DNA of 64,000 bases, taken from positions 62,001-126,000 of the forward strand of contig CAYMUY010000004.1 of assembly GCA_964393825.1 (NCBI GenBank). Direction: 5' to 3'. Below, piece by piece: positions 47,926-57,026 of this stretch; within the stretch, counting starts at the first letter, position 1, and every line of letters starts with the position of its first letter. The position numbers were made by a program, and so were the translations under genes. The DNA comes from PFJX01 sp964393825 (GTDB taxonomy: Bacteria; Pseudomonadota; Gammaproteobacteria; Burkholderiales; Thiobacillaceae). A model generated the notes under the pieces. That model saw only the letters and a list, made by a program, of their open reading frames with translations, had not been told where the DNA came from and did not search any database.

Positions 47926-48974
47926 GCCAGCAGGTTCCGATATAGGCTATCCATCGCATCCATCTGTGTTCGTCGATCTCCTTCGCGCCGCATGCGCTCG
48001 GCATTCTCCGCCGCCAGGGTGGCAGTCCGTGCATCATTGGCAACAAGCTTGGCCCAGGTATCGGCGATGGCTTGGGGCTGACCGCTAGGAACGAGCAATT
48101 CAGGGTTCAACCACTGACGATTCGCAGGCAGATCAGAGGCTATGACCGCCAGGCCACTAGCCATGCTCTCCAGGACCGAAACCGATGTGGCGTCGCTCTC
48201 TGGTACCGAGATCGACAACTTGCAGTGACGCAAGACAGCTGCCATACCCGCGTCATCAAGATGGCCATGGAAACGGACCACCGCATCAAGGCCCAAGCGG
48301 CGTGCCCGATCCCGCAGCGCGGATTCCTGACTGCCGCTGCCGAGAAGATGTAAGCAAATCGGCACACCAGGGAACCGCGCACGTACGGTAACCAACGCGT
48401 CAATGATCGTATCGATGCGATAGTTGGGTTCCCAGTTTCGCAGGCTGGCCACTTCGAATCCGGTCTTTTCCGCCCAAGGAACGGGGACGAAGCGGGACAG
48501 ATCCACGCCCCAGTGGATCAACGCCACGCGTGCGCCTGGGCAAAGACGCCGGGCGGCGTCGAGCAGATCATGAGAATCCCCGGTCAGCAGTCTTGACCGT
48601 TCGAGTACCCAGGCGGTCAGGCGACGAAGACACCAGTTCTTGTGTGGAGTTACCAGCAGATCGCTGCCCCACGCAGTCATTACCAGCGGTTGATAATCAC
48701 AGCAGGCGGCTAAAAATCCGTAGGAGGTGATGTAGTGCGCATGCACGAGATCCGGCTTCAAAGCTTCAACAGCGCGACGTGCCTCACTTATGCGCGCGGG
48801 CCAGTCAATTGATCGCCGTACCGGCCTCAGAACAATCTGTCTCACCCCCTCGATTGGATGTGGTCTGGCTGTGATCAGCGATACTTGCCATCCACGCCAC
48901 AGGAGTTCACTGGCCCAGCGCTGTATATGCACACTGATCGCATCCCCAAACAGACAGATATGCCCCCCTCTCAC
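47922..48974 (-). CDS. Glycosyltransferase family 4
   Basis: The 350-residue GT-B enzyme has LFGDAISVHIQRWASELLWRGWQVSLIT at the N-terminus, VHAHYITSYGFLA and AWGSDLLVTP in the acceptor domain. The C-domain has VASLRNWEPNYRIDTII and SVSVLESMASGLAVIASDLPANR with the conserved Glu. The donor sugar cannot be read from sequence. It overlaps the methyltransferase upstream and the glycosyltransferase downstream by ATGA. Confidence 0.9.
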   Translation of the reverse strand: MRGGHICLFGDAISVHIQRWASELLWRGWQVSLITARPHPIEGVRQIVLRPVRRSIDWPARISEARRAVEALKPDLVHAHYITSYGFLAACCDYQPLVMTAWGSDLLVTPHKNWCLRRLTAWVLERSRLLTGDSHDLLDAARRLCPGARVALIHWGVDLSRFVPVPWAEKTGFEVASLRNWEPNYRIDTIIDALVTVRARFPGVPICLHLLGSGSQESALRDRARRLGLDAVVRFHGHLDDAGMAAVLRHCKLSISVPESDATSVSVLESMASGLAVIASDLPANRQWLNPELLVPSGQPQAIADTWAKLVANDARTATLAAENAERMRREGDRRTQMDAMDSLYRNLLA

Positions 48975-49660
48975 GGTTTACGCCCCCACCCCAACAGATG
49001 GGTCTTGAACAGGTCGAGTAGGTCAAAAGCGCGCATTGCGCGCTCACCCAACGCTCCATGAATGCGCCTGATCAAGCCTAGATGAGTCGTCACACGCTGC
49101 CAGTCCCAGCAAACACCAGGAAAAAGACTTTCGATCTCGGCGCGAGGCACAGAATTGAAGTGGACATCGCGAGATGCTGATCTGGCCGCGTCGTACCAGA
49201 GTATCCAGCCACCCGGACGCAATACCCGCAACATCTCGTTGGCCATCGCGTGTTTGACCACGATATCGACAATTGAACTGAACACCACGTTTTGCACGAC
49301 CACATCGAAACTCCCAGTCTCGAGGGGCAACGCCGTACCTGAGGCCAACACCACTTGCCCGATTCCCAGTGCCTGGGCATCACGCACTCGCTGTTCACTC
49401 AAGTCCACACCAAACAGATTGTGTGGCATTGCCCCCCAGCGGAGATAGCTCGCGAACTCACGGCCTCGACCACAACCGACATCGAGCAGCCGGCAATCCG
49501 AGAGTGCGATGCCAGTCCTAGCCATGCCGCGCAAGATTGTCCGCTCGCGTTCTTGTATCAGGTGGACGACTACAGGGTTGTCTAGCGTCCAGAAGCCGCT
49601 CAACTCGGTGCTGCCATCGCGTTCGAGATAGCGGGCACGGATACGCTCAAGCTCATCCAC
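48971..49660 (-). CDS. Class I SAM-dependent methyltransferase
   Basis: The 229-residue protein has the SAM motif LLDVGCGRGREF, the acidic residue in LFGVDLSEQ, and motif IV in GSFDVVVQNVVFSSI. GTG 49660 has GGAG seven bases upstream and overlaps the upstream gene by eight bases, so it is preferred over the ATG 14 codons earlier. Within a glycan cluster it may methylate a sugar or cap the chain. Confidence 0.85.
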   Translation of the reverse strand: MDELERIRARYLERDGSTELSGFWTLDNPVVVHLIQERERTILRGMARTGIALSDCRLLDVGCGRGREFASYLRWGAMPHNLFGVDLSEQRVRDAQALGIGQVVLASGTALPLETGSFDVVVQNVVFSSIVDIVVKHAMANEMLRVLRPGGWILWYDAARSASRDVHFNSVPRAEIESLFPGVCWDWQRVTTHLGLIRRIHGALGERAMRAFDLLDLFKTHLLGWGRKP

Positions 49661-50975
49661 GAGGAAACTCCAGGCAACGGTAAAGAAATGCTGCCAGTTC
49701 ACCGGTCAGTGCGTGACGCTCGAAACGTTCAGGTGAGGCCGATGCCGGGCATGGTGTGATTCCTTTTCCACGAAACACACGCGCAAGCGTCTCCGCAATG
49801 GCGACCATGTCATCGGCTGGGGCAACGGCGAAGGCAGCCTGCTGGCGCAGTAGATCAGCAGCATCACCATCATCGGGCCCTAGCAGCAATACAGGTAACC
49901 GCGCGCGCATGTACTCGAACAACTTGCCGGTAAGCACGCCACGCGCCGCGCTGCCGCCACCGATGACAAGCAGGAGCAGGTCTGCATCCAACATCTCCTG
50001 GACTGCAATGCTATGTGGTACGAAACCAACGCGTTCAATGAGACCGGGCCAACGCTTCTCGAAAGCATAAAAAGGGCTGGCAAAACGTGCACCGATATTG
50101 CCGACTAGCCGGACGCAGAGCGTCGAGGCCCAGGTTGGCTCATGGGACAACAAACGCTCAAGCGCAGCGAGGAAAGCAACGGGTGACTGGTGACCGTAGA
50201 ATGTTCCGACGTAGGCGACCCTCAATCGCCCATCATCGCCACGTCTACGATGCATGTTGGTGAAGTCCGATTCGTCATAGCCATTCGGGATCATGGCTAC
50301 CTGGACGCTGCTGGGAAGATGTTCAGCCAGAATCCGCGCTAGCATCGGTGTGACGGTAACCACACCAGTGGCGGACGAGAGCCAACGGCGTTCGGTGTGC
50401 CGGTCCAGCATGGCACGCCACTTAGGCGCTACATAGCCGGGGTTGTCTGTCCAGAGGTCGCGATAGTCCGCCACCCATGGCCGCCCGGTCGCAGCCGCCA
50501 CGCGGGCCGCGAGCGCATGCGCCGAATAGGGCGGTGCGGTGCTCAGGATCATGTCGATGTTTTCAGAACGAACAAGCCCACAGGCCCGGTCGAAAGCCTG
50601 CCGCGCCCAGCCGGCCTTGTCGTCCGGAAACTGGCTACTGGCATAGGCTTTAAGCGCAATATCGCGCAGAGAGCGTTTCCATTTTGGTACAGGCGTTGCC
50701 GCGCCGGTTCCGCCAGCCTTCAGCGTGGGTGGCCGAGCCTCACCGAGACTGTGACGCAAGCGAGTCAGCAGTGGAACATGCTCGATCCGCTCCACCTGCA
50801 GTGTGGGCGGCAACTCCGCCAGCAACGAAGCATCCGCCACGTAGCCCGGTTCGTGCGCGGCGAGTACTATCGGTCGGATGCCAAAGTCGGGCAGATATTT
50901 GCTGAATTTCATTGCGCGTTGCACCCCAGCGCCGCCCATAGGCGGGTAGTGGTATGCGAGTTGCAAGAGATTCAC
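49653..50975 (-). CDS. Glycosyltransferase (GT4-like)
   Basis: The 440-residue protein opens LLQLAYHYPPMGGAGVQRAMKFSKYLPDFG, a common N-terminus of polysaccharide GTs. Other landmarks are ILSTAPPYSAHALAARVA, PWVADYRDLWTDNP, VAYVGTFYGHQSP and GVLTGKLFEYMRARLPVLLLGP. GTG 50975 has AAGGAG seven bases upstream, which decides the start. The gene is 10 bases after the upstream methyltransferase. Confidence 0.88.
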   Translation of the reverse strand: MNLLQLAYHYPPMGGAGVQRAMKFSKYLPDFGIRPIVLAAHEPGYVADASLLAELPPTLQVERIEHVPLLTRLRHSLGEARPPTLKAGGTGAATPVPKWKRSLRDIALKAYASSQFPDDKAGWARQAFDRACGLVRSENIDMILSTAPPYSAHALAARVAAATGRPWVADYRDLWTDNPGYVAPKWRAMLDRHTERRWLSSATGVVTVTPMLARILAEHLPSSVQVAMIPNGYDESDFTNMHRRRGDDGRLRVAYVGTFYGHQSPVAFLAALERLLSHEPTWASTLCVRLVGNIGARFASPFYAFEKRWPGLIERVGFVPHSIAVQEMLDADLLLLVIGGGSAARGVLTGKLFEYMRARLPVLLLGPDDGDAADLLRQQAAFAVAPADDMVAIAETLARVFRGKGITPCPASASPERFERHALTGELAAFLYRCLEFPRG

Positions 50976-50985
50976 AACTTTCTCC

Positions 50986-51654
50986 TTACACAGTCGGCTT
51001 GCGCAGCAGCCAGTAGTCGCAGTAGGGCAGCGCTTCGAACTTCTCGGTCCGCCAACCCTGCTCATGAAACACAGCCTCGATCTGCGATTGGCGGACGTGA
51101 CCGTCGCCGATTTCCCAACAGTGATTTGGATCGATCCAAATACGACGGCGAATGAAGCGGTTGTAGGCCTCGCTGAGACTGGTCATGCCGACCGGAAACC
51201 GCCATTTCAGCAGGCGCTGCCGCGGGGTGACGACCAATAGATGGCCCTTGCGGTGCGGCAGGGTCAGGAACAGCAACCCTCCGGGTCGCAGATATGACTT
51301 CAGATTAAGCAGGCAGCGGGGCATCTCGCCCAGTGGCAGGTGTTCCAGTATCTCGGTCGCAATGGCTGCATCGAAACGGCCGGCCAACGACGGCTGATAT
51401 TCGCGCAGATCGGCATACACCTCAGGCTTTAGCTCCAGGTTGAGATCGAGCGAGGTATAGCTGGCGACGAACGGCTCGATGCAGCGGCGCACAACGCCGT
51501 CGCCAATACCAACCTCAAAGACGTCACCGTGGACCCTCACGATCAAGTCGCGCAACACATGGAAGTGACGAGTCCAGGTGAAGAAATCGAGGCCGGCAAG
51601 GTAGCTACGCTGGCTCATCGTGAATTGTTGATTGAAGTCGTGCTCGATGCTCAT
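50986..51654 (-). CDS. Class I SAM-dependent methyltransferase
   Basis: The 222-residue protein has a SAM motif VFEVGIGDGVVRR, the acidic strand end SLDLNLELKPEVYADL, and the motif AAIATEILEHLPLGEMPRCLLNLKSYLRPGG that is common in Methyltransf_11-type enzymes. ATG 51654 overlaps the flippase stop (ATGA). Its substrate is unknown; cluster context suggests a glycan or lipid-linked sugar. Confidence 0.83.
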   Translation of the reverse strand: MSIEHDFNQQFTMSQRSYLAGLDFFTWTRHFHVLRDLIVRVHGDVFEVGIGDGVVRRCIEPFVASYTSLDLNLELKPEVYADLREYQPSLAGRFDAAIATEILEHLPLGEMPRCLLNLKSYLRPGGLLFLTLPHRKGHLLVVTPRQRLLKWRFPVGMTSLSEAYNRFIRRRIWIDPNHCWEIGDGHVRQSQIEAVFHEQGWRTEKFEALPYCDYWLLRKPTV

Positions 51655-53174
51655 CGGCAATCCCGGGGCATTATGGTGCGTCGCAATACGGAATCAGACC
51701 TGCGCCAGTCGAGGAGCACGTAGAAAATCCCAGCCAGGGCCATGGCGCTCAGGGCCGTCGCCACAGTCCACAACCCTACCCAGGCCAGCAGTATCAACGG
51801 CAGCCCGGCCAGAAGCGTATGGCCTGCGTGTTGCGTCGCACTCCGCCATGGAAAACGCCAACCCAACAATTGCCGTAACGAGCGCGCGGTCATGGTTGCC
51901 AAGCATAGATTGGCCAGGGCGACCGCCGTCGCGGCACCGGTGGTGCCGTAACGCGGTACGAGTAGCAGCATGAGTGTGATGTTGAGTACACCTCCGGTTA
52001 ATGTAAGGCGTAGCAACTGGGCTCCACGTCCCTCGAGCAGTAAACCGTAGATCAGGATCTGCTGTACGCCGAGCGCGAGTACCGACAACGACAGCCCAAT
52101 GAACACGGTGGTGTTGACTTGGTAATCAGTCGTTGCAACTAGCGGTAGTAACCGGTGGCCAAGCACTGCCACGGCCATAGCTACCGGCAACGAGAGAAAT
52201 AGGTAGACCAATAGCGCTTGGTCCATCAGTGTCGTGGCAATTGCGCGCCGACTCTCAGACCAGTGGCGTGACATGGCTGGGTATAGCGTGAAGCCCAGAA
52301 TGCTGTGGAACATGAAGGGTACGGCGGCTAGCGAGGACGCTGCCGCGTAAGCAGCCACAGTATCGAGCCCGAGCCAAGCCGCCAGCAGATAGCGGTCGAA
52401 GCTTCCGCTCAATACCGTGAGCACGGACAGAGCAACAAGTGGCGTGGCTTCCTTGACCATCTCGCTCAGGGGTAACTGGTCTCGCATCGGTCCATGATTT
52501 CCGCCTCCATGAATGGCCCAGCGGGTGGCGGCAAGTACCACGAATGCGAACGAGGCAAGTACCAAGCTATAGTGAAACAACCATTCCTCTAGAGGTAGGC
52601 CGGACTGGGTCGCCATCGCGATTGAGACTATAAAACGGAGTGCGCTTCGACAGATGAGGACGCCCGCGATGACTATGATGTGCCCCAGCGCACGCCACCA
52701 GGCAATCGCGAACTCGACGACCGCGTCCGCCACCACCCAAATCAACAGCGCAGGCACCAAACTTCGGTGGATTGAGTCGCCATACACCAGCCCCGCCATA
52801 CCGGAGGGCACAAGGGTGGCGCTTAGGCTTACCAAGAAAAGTAATCCGGCACACAGCAAGCCGATATAGTCGAAGGCGCGAGCGCGGGCCATCGGGCTGG
52901 ATTCAGCTGCATAGTGTCGAACAATCAGGGTTGGGAAGGCGTAAAGGATGATTGCGATCAATAAACCTGCGGCTATTCCTGTCTGCGTCCATGCACCGTA
53001 TTCGACGGGTGTGAGTAGTCGAGTCAGTACTGGCAGCAACAGCAGGCCGAGTAGTCGATCCACAGCAATAGCGCTGGCATAGGTCAGCGTATCAATCCGC
53101 AACTTTCGGCCGGGACCGGCCGAGGCGCGTTGGGGCTTAGCCCACTTGCCAAGCATGGGCATGGTGTTCATCAC
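51651..53174 (-). CDS. Wzx-like oligosaccharide flippase
   Basis: The 507-residue membrane protein has 12-14 hydrophobic segments and the polysaccharide-export layout. LTYASAIAVDRLLGLLLLPVLTRLLTPVEYGAWTQ comes first, with GSFDRYLLAAWLGLDTVAAYAAASSLA in the middle and GTTGAATAVALANL late. It would flip undecaprenyl-linked units to the periplasm. A run of seven overlapping or near-touching genes begins here. Confidence 0.9.
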   Translation of the reverse strand: MMNTMPMLGKWAKPQRASAGPGRKLRIDTLTYASAIAVDRLLGLLLLPVLTRLLTPVEYGAWTQTGIAAGLLIAIILYAFPTLIVRHYAAESSPMARARAFDYIGLLCAGLLFLVSLSATLVPSGMAGLVYGDSIHRSLVPALLIWVVADAVVEFAIAWWRALGHIIVIAGVLICRSALRFIVSIAMATQSGLPLEEWLFHYSLVLASFAFVVLAATRWAIHGGGNHGPMRDQLPLSEMVKEATPLVALSVLTVLSGSFDRYLLAAWLGLDTVAAYAAASSLAAVPFMFHSILGFTLYPAMSRHWSESRRAIATTLMDQALLVYLFLSLPVAMAVAVLGHRLLPLVATTDYQVNTTVFIGLSLSVLALGVQQILIYGLLLEGRGAQLLRLTLTGGVLNITLMLLLVPRYGTTGAATAVALANLCLATMTARSLRQLLGWRFPWRSATQHAGHTLLAGLPLILLAWVGLWTVATALSAMALAGIFYVLLDWRRSDSVLRRTIMPRDCR

Positions 53175-53309
53175 TGCGCACTATTGTGTGTATCCAGCAT
53201 GCGCACCAATTCTCTAATAGGATTTGCACCAACATAACTTGTGCGTTTTGTCCTACTCCATGGAGAAGGGATTCATCGGGAGGGCTGCCGCGAGGACGGG
53301 CTCTACAAC

Positions 53310-53640
53310 TCATCCTTGCCCTAACTCCCAAACTATCTCGCCCAGCCGATGTGCCGGCATCACCACCTCCATCCTATTACCCGGTAGGCATTCTGACTCC
53401 ATCGGGGTAACCATCCAGGCACGTTCCACTTTTAGATCATTGAGCGCTTGCCAGTAATTCCTGGTTGGTTTGGGCGTGGGGGAACAATTGGCTTCGATGG
53501 CATGGCGGCGTCCACCGACGGTGACCACCAGATCCAGCAAGAGCGTGCCGGGATATTCCTCGGCCAGGCTACGGGCCAGCATGGTGTTGCCGACTTGGCA
53601 CGGCCCTAGGAAAACCGCGCGAGGGTAGTGGACCAAAGGC
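53310..53640 (-). pseudogene. Decayed AAA/DUF4143-type ATPase with its middle deleted
   Basis: The readable frame joins two distant pieces of the AAA_14/DUF4143 family. The front piece, RAVFLGPCQVGNTMLARSLAEEYPG, is the Walker A region of that family. It has the essential Lys replaced by Asn and one residue lost. Within a few codons it passes to the C-terminal DUF4143 piece (VTVGGRRHAIEANCSPTPKPTRNYWQALNDL). The roughly 250 residues expected between them are missing. No start codon with a plausible site is visible, and the frame runs into wbpE upstream. It cannot encode a working ATPase. Confidence 0.72.
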
Positions 53641-53743
53641 CCACGCAAGGGCGAGGAGCGCGGACGAGGAATAATATATCGCGCAGGTTGTGCATGAATC
53701 GACAGTGTGAAGGCCGATGCCCGATCCACTGATCGCGCCGGAA

Positions 53744-54868
53744 TCAATCGGATTGCCACGGCAACAGGGCGGCGACGATCCGGCGCTGGTCCAGTTCCTG
53801 TAAATCCGGGCCCATGGGCAGACTGAGGACGCGCTCGGCGGCGGCTTCGGCGATCGGGAAGACGCCAGGCCGGCAGCCCTGTTCAGCAAAGGCGGGTTGT
53901 AAGTGCAGCGGCACAGGATAGTGGACGGCACTGGGTATGCCCGCGGTGCTCAAACGCTGGGTCAAGGTGGTGCGGTTGCTGGTCTGGACGGTGTATTGGG
54001 CGAAGACGCTGGTGTTATGGGGTTCAATGTGGGGAAGGGTGATCTCGTCTGTGTGTCGCGCAGCTTGTGCTTGTGAAATCAGTTCGCCGTAACGCTCCGC
54101 GATGTTTCCGCGCTGCGCCACCTCCCAAACAAATCGCTCCAGCTTTGCCAGCAGGATCGCCGCTTGCAGCGTGTCCATCCGTCCGTTGATGCCGATACGA
54201 GGGTGGTGGTACCGCCGATCCTGCCCATGCGCGCGTATCTCCCGCATGGCCTTGGTCAGTGCGTCGTCGTTGCTGAACAAGGCGCCGCCATCGCCGTAAC
54301 AGCCCAGGGGTTTACTTGGAAAGAAGCTGGTGGCGCCGATGGTGGTGAGGCCGCAGGAGCGGCGGCCTTTGTAGGTGGCGCCGAAGCTTTGCGCGCCATC
54401 CTCGATGACCGGCAGGCCGTGTTTGTCGGCGATAGCGTTGACGCGGTCGTAATCGGCACATTGCCCATACAGAGAAACGGGCAGGATGGCACGGGTTTTC
54501 GGGGTGATGGCGGCTTCGATTCCGGCGGGGTCGATGTTGTAAGTGAGTGGGTCGATGTCGACGAATGCCGGTGTGGCGCCGAGCAGGACGATGACTTCGG
54601 CGGTGGCGATGAAGGAAAACGGGGTGGTGATGACTTCGTCGCCTGGGCCGATGCCGAGCGCCATGAGGGCGATCAACAGGCTGTCAGTGCCGCTGGAGGT
54701 GGCGATGCAGTGTTTGACGCCAACGTAATCGGCCAGACGCTCTTCCAGTTCGCGCACTTCAGGGCCCATAACGTATTGGCCGTGTTCGAGCACCGCGTCG
54801 ATGCGCCGCCGTATCTGCCCCTCCAGCGCGCGGTATTGGGTCTTCAGATCGGTGAATTCGATGGTCAA
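53744..54868 (-). CDS. wbpE: WbpE-like UDP-sugar 3-aminotransferase (DegT family)
   Basis: The 374-residue PLP enzyme has EFTDLKTQYRALEGQIRRRIDAVLEHGQYVMGPEVRELE at the N-terminus, typical of WbpE. The PLP lysine is in SFFPSKPLGCYGDGGAL and the pyridine Asp in VIEDGAQSFGA. WbpE transaminates the 3-keto sugar acid made by WbpB. TTG 54868 is used as start because the family begins there and a GAGG lies ten bases upstream; no ATG or GTG fits. It is 22 bases after the acetyltransferase. Confidence 0.88.
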   Translation of the reverse strand: MTIEFTDLKTQYRALEGQIRRRIDAVLEHGQYVMGPEVRELEERLADYVGVKHCIATSSGTDSLLIALMALGIGPGDEVITTPFSFIATAEVIVLLGATPAFVDIDPLTYNIDPAGIEAAITPKTRAILPVSLYGQCADYDRVNAIADKHGLPVIEDGAQSFGATYKGRRSCGLTTIGATSFFPSKPLGCYGDGGALFSNDDALTKAMREIRAHGQDRRYHHPRIGINGRMDTLQAAILLAKLERFVWEVAQRGNIAERYGELISQAQAARHTDEITLPHIEPHNTSVFAQYTVQTSNRTTLTQRLSTAGIPSAVHYPVPLHLQPAFAEQGCRPGVFPIAEAAAERVLSLPMGPDLQELDQRRIVAALLPWQSD

Positions 54869-54890
54869 GGTGTCGTTTCCTCGCTTGGCT

Positions 54891-55454
54891 TCACATTGGG
54901 GTACAAACGCCACCCAGGATACGGTAGGCAGCTCCGCAAGCAGGGCAGAGGCTGATTTCTGTGCCGGGTAGGCGCGTGCCACAGCGGCACATCCAGCCGA
55001 TGCGGCGCCCGGGTGAGCCCACGACCAAGGCGTAGGCCGGCACATCACGGGTCACCACGGCGCCGGCGCCGATGAAGGCGTATTCGCCGATTTCGTGCCC
55101 ACACACGATGGTGGCGTTGGCACCGATGCTGGCGCCGCGCCTTACCAGGGTGGGTTTGTACTCATGTTTGCGGCTGACATGCGCGCGCGGGTTGACGACA
55201 TTGGTGAATACCATGCTCGGGCCGCAGAAAACGTCGTCTTCCAGGGTGACACCGTCGTAGATCGAGACGTTGTTTTGCACCCGCACGTTGTCGCCGATCA
55301 CCACCTGATTGCCCACGAATACGTTTTGGCCGAAGGAGCAGTCGCGGCCGATGACCGCCCCGGCGCAGATATGGGTCCAGTGCCAGATACGGGTGTCGTC
55401 GCCGATGCGGGCACCCGCGTCGACGATGGCGGTGGAATGGATGTCGATGGCCAA
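54891..55454 (-). CDS. wbpD: WbpD-like UDP-sugar 3-N-acetyltransferase (hexapeptide)
   Basis: The 187-residue left-handed beta-helix protein shows regular hexapeptides from IHSTAIVDAGARIGDDTRIWHWTHI to VVTRDVPAYALVVGSPGRRIG. The FTNVVNPRAHVSR active-site stretch matches WbpD/WlbB. The C-terminus adds a two-CxxC-like ribbon (CRCG...CPACG) that could bind zinc. TTG 55454 follows the WlbA stop after one base and gives the family start AIDIHSTA. It acetylates the 3-amino group of the sugar acid. Confidence 0.88.
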   Translation of the reverse strand: MAIDIHSTAIVDAGARIGDDTRIWHWTHICAGAVIGRDCSFGQNVFVGNQVVIGDNVRVQNNVSIYDGVTLEDDVFCGPSMVFTNVVNPRAHVSRKHEYKPTLVRRGASIGANATIVCGHEIGEYAFIGAGAVVTRDVPAYALVVGSPGRRIGWMCRCGTRLPGTEISLCPACGAAYRILGGVCTPM

Positions 55455-55455
55455 T

Positions 55456-56523
55456 TCAGTATTCCAGCGGCAAAGCGACCCGCCTGGCATCGCGCGCGGA
55501 GCGGTACATGGCGATCAGCACTTCCAGGGAACGCAGGCCTTCGCGGCCGTCGGTATCCGGTTCCGCCTCGCCGCGCAGCACCTTGATGACGTTGTCGTAA
55601 TAGCGGGGGTGGCCGTAGCCATAGACCGATGTGGTCTGGTAGCTGGCGTCCTTGATACGTTCATCGTCTGGATCGGGCTCAGCGAATTCCCAGTGCTGGA
55701 TGTCGTTGACCGCGACGCCACCGACACGAACGGTGCCTGTCTCGCCGATGATGGTGATGGAGCCTTCAAGGTTTTTGGGATAGGTGAGCATGGTGACGTT
55801 GATGCTGCCGATTGCGCCGGAGCGCCATTTCACCAGCGCTACGCCACTGTCTTCTACCTCGATATTTCGAGCGAGTGTGGCTGTGTAGGCGTGTACGCTT
55901 TCCACTGGGCCAATCAGCCAATCGAGCAGGTCGACATAGTGGCTGGCCTGGTTCATGAAGGCGCCGCCGTCAAATTCCCATGTGCCGCGCCAGGGGTCAC
56001 TGTCGTAATAGCTTTGCGGCCGTGACCAGAAGACGTTGATGGTGACCATGTGGATACGCCCAAAGCGCTTTTTCAGCATGGCCCGCTTGAGCAGTTGCAA
56101 GGTGGCGTTGTGGCGGTTCTGCTTGACCACGAACAGATGAACACCGGCGGCGTCGCAGGCCTGGACCATGCGTTTGCCGTCCTGCCAGCGGGTGGCCATG
56201 GGTTTCTCGGTCATGACATGGCGGCCACTTGCGGCGATTTCGATGGTCTGCTCGGGATGCAGGCCGCTGGGCGTGGCGATGGCGATCAGATCAGCCTGGG
56301 TTTTCCGCAGCATTTCGCCGAGGGAATCGAAACCTGGCGCGCCGGTTTTTTCGACAGCTTCCGCCAGGCGTGCTGGATGGTTGTCGCAGACGCCGGCCAG
56401 TTCCATGTTCTCCTTGTGCTCGGCGATGGCGCCGAGGTGGTTTCTGGCGATCCGGCCGCAGCCGAGCAGGGCGATGCGGATTTTTCTGTCACTTATGGGG
56501 GCGGGGTGGCGGGAGAGGTTCAT
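55456..56523 (-). CDS. wlbA: WlbA/WbpB-like UDP-GlcNAcA 3-dehydrogenase (Gfo/Idh/MocA)
   Basis: The 355-residue oxidoreductase has the NAD-binding IALLGCGRIARNHLGAI. The catalytic EKPMATRW segment with Lys, and the substrate region GGAFMNQASHYVDLLDWLIGPV with conserved His, are also present. It oxidises C3 of UDP-GlcNAc-uronate. With the next two genes it forms the WbpB-WbpD-WbpE set for UDP-2,3-diacetamido-2,3-dideoxy-glucuronate. WbpA (6-dehydrogenase) and WbpI (2-epimerase) are not in the window. Confidence 0.9.
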   Translation of the reverse strand: MNLSRHPAPISDRKIRIALLGCGRIARNHLGAIAEHKENMELAGVCDNHPARLAEAVEKTGAPGFDSLGEMLRKTQADLIAIATPSGLHPEQTIEIAASGRHVMTEKPMATRWQDGKRMVQACDAAGVHLFVVKQNRHNATLQLLKRAMLKKRFGRIHMVTINVFWSRPQSYYDSDPWRGTWEFDGGAFMNQASHYVDLLDWLIGPVESVHAYTATLARNIEVEDSGVALVKWRSGAIGSINVTMLTYPKNLEGSITIIGETGTVRVGGVAVNDIQHWEFAEPDPDDERIKDASYQTTSVYGYGHPRYYDNVIKVLRGEAEPDTDGREGLRSLEVLIAMYRSARDARRVALPLEY

Positions 56524-56540
56524 GGTGTCTGGTGTTCAGT

Positions 56541-57026
56541 TCAAGACGACATTTCCGGAAACCGCCGCTCGATGTTCAAGTCGGTCCCACTCAATATTTC
56601 AAGCAGTCGCCGCGCCGCCTGAATGGCGAGTTGCAGTCTGGCAAACCGTTCTTCGGTGGTTTCCGGATAGTCGTGGGTGAATTCGTTGCGGATGCGGCGC
56701 AGGTCGATCCATTCCTCGGCGGCGGGGAGCCAGCCCAGTTGCTCCAGGCGGTTGAGGCGATCCAGCACCGGCATGGCGGCGATTTCCTCGCCGAGGGCGC
56801 GCAATATGGCGGGGAAAAGACGGGCGCCCATGTCGTCCTGCAGGCGGGTGTAGCGATAGGCGAACTGGTCGAGCAGGCGCCGGTCCCGCGGGCTCAGGCC
56901 CTCAAGATCGGCGGCGGCGAGGCGGCGTTGGTCGAGGTCGGTCAGCGCATCCAGCAAGGCATCGCGGTGTCCCAGGCACAACTGATGGGCGTGGCGCAGG
57001 GCGGTTTGTTCCACGCTGAGTGTCAT
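56541..57026 (-). CDS. hepT: HepT-like toxin (HEPN RNase family)
   Basis: The 161-residue all-helical protein has the HEPN signature RNEFTHDYP near residue 130, the Arg-x4-His RNase site. In known MntA/HepT systems HepT is a ribonuclease toxin inactivated by AMPylation of the nearby Tyr. The Tyr is present (THDY). Its ATG overlaps the mntA stop, and it sits 17 bases before wlbA. Confidence 0.85.
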   Translation of the reverse strand: MTLSVEQTALRHAHQLCLGHRDALLDALTDLDQRRLAAADLEGLSPRDRRLLDQFAYRYTRLQDDMGARLFPAILRALGEEIAAMPVLDRLNRLEQLGWLPAAEEWIDLRRIRNEFTHDYPETTEERFARLQLAIQAARRLLEILSGTDLNIERRFPEMSS

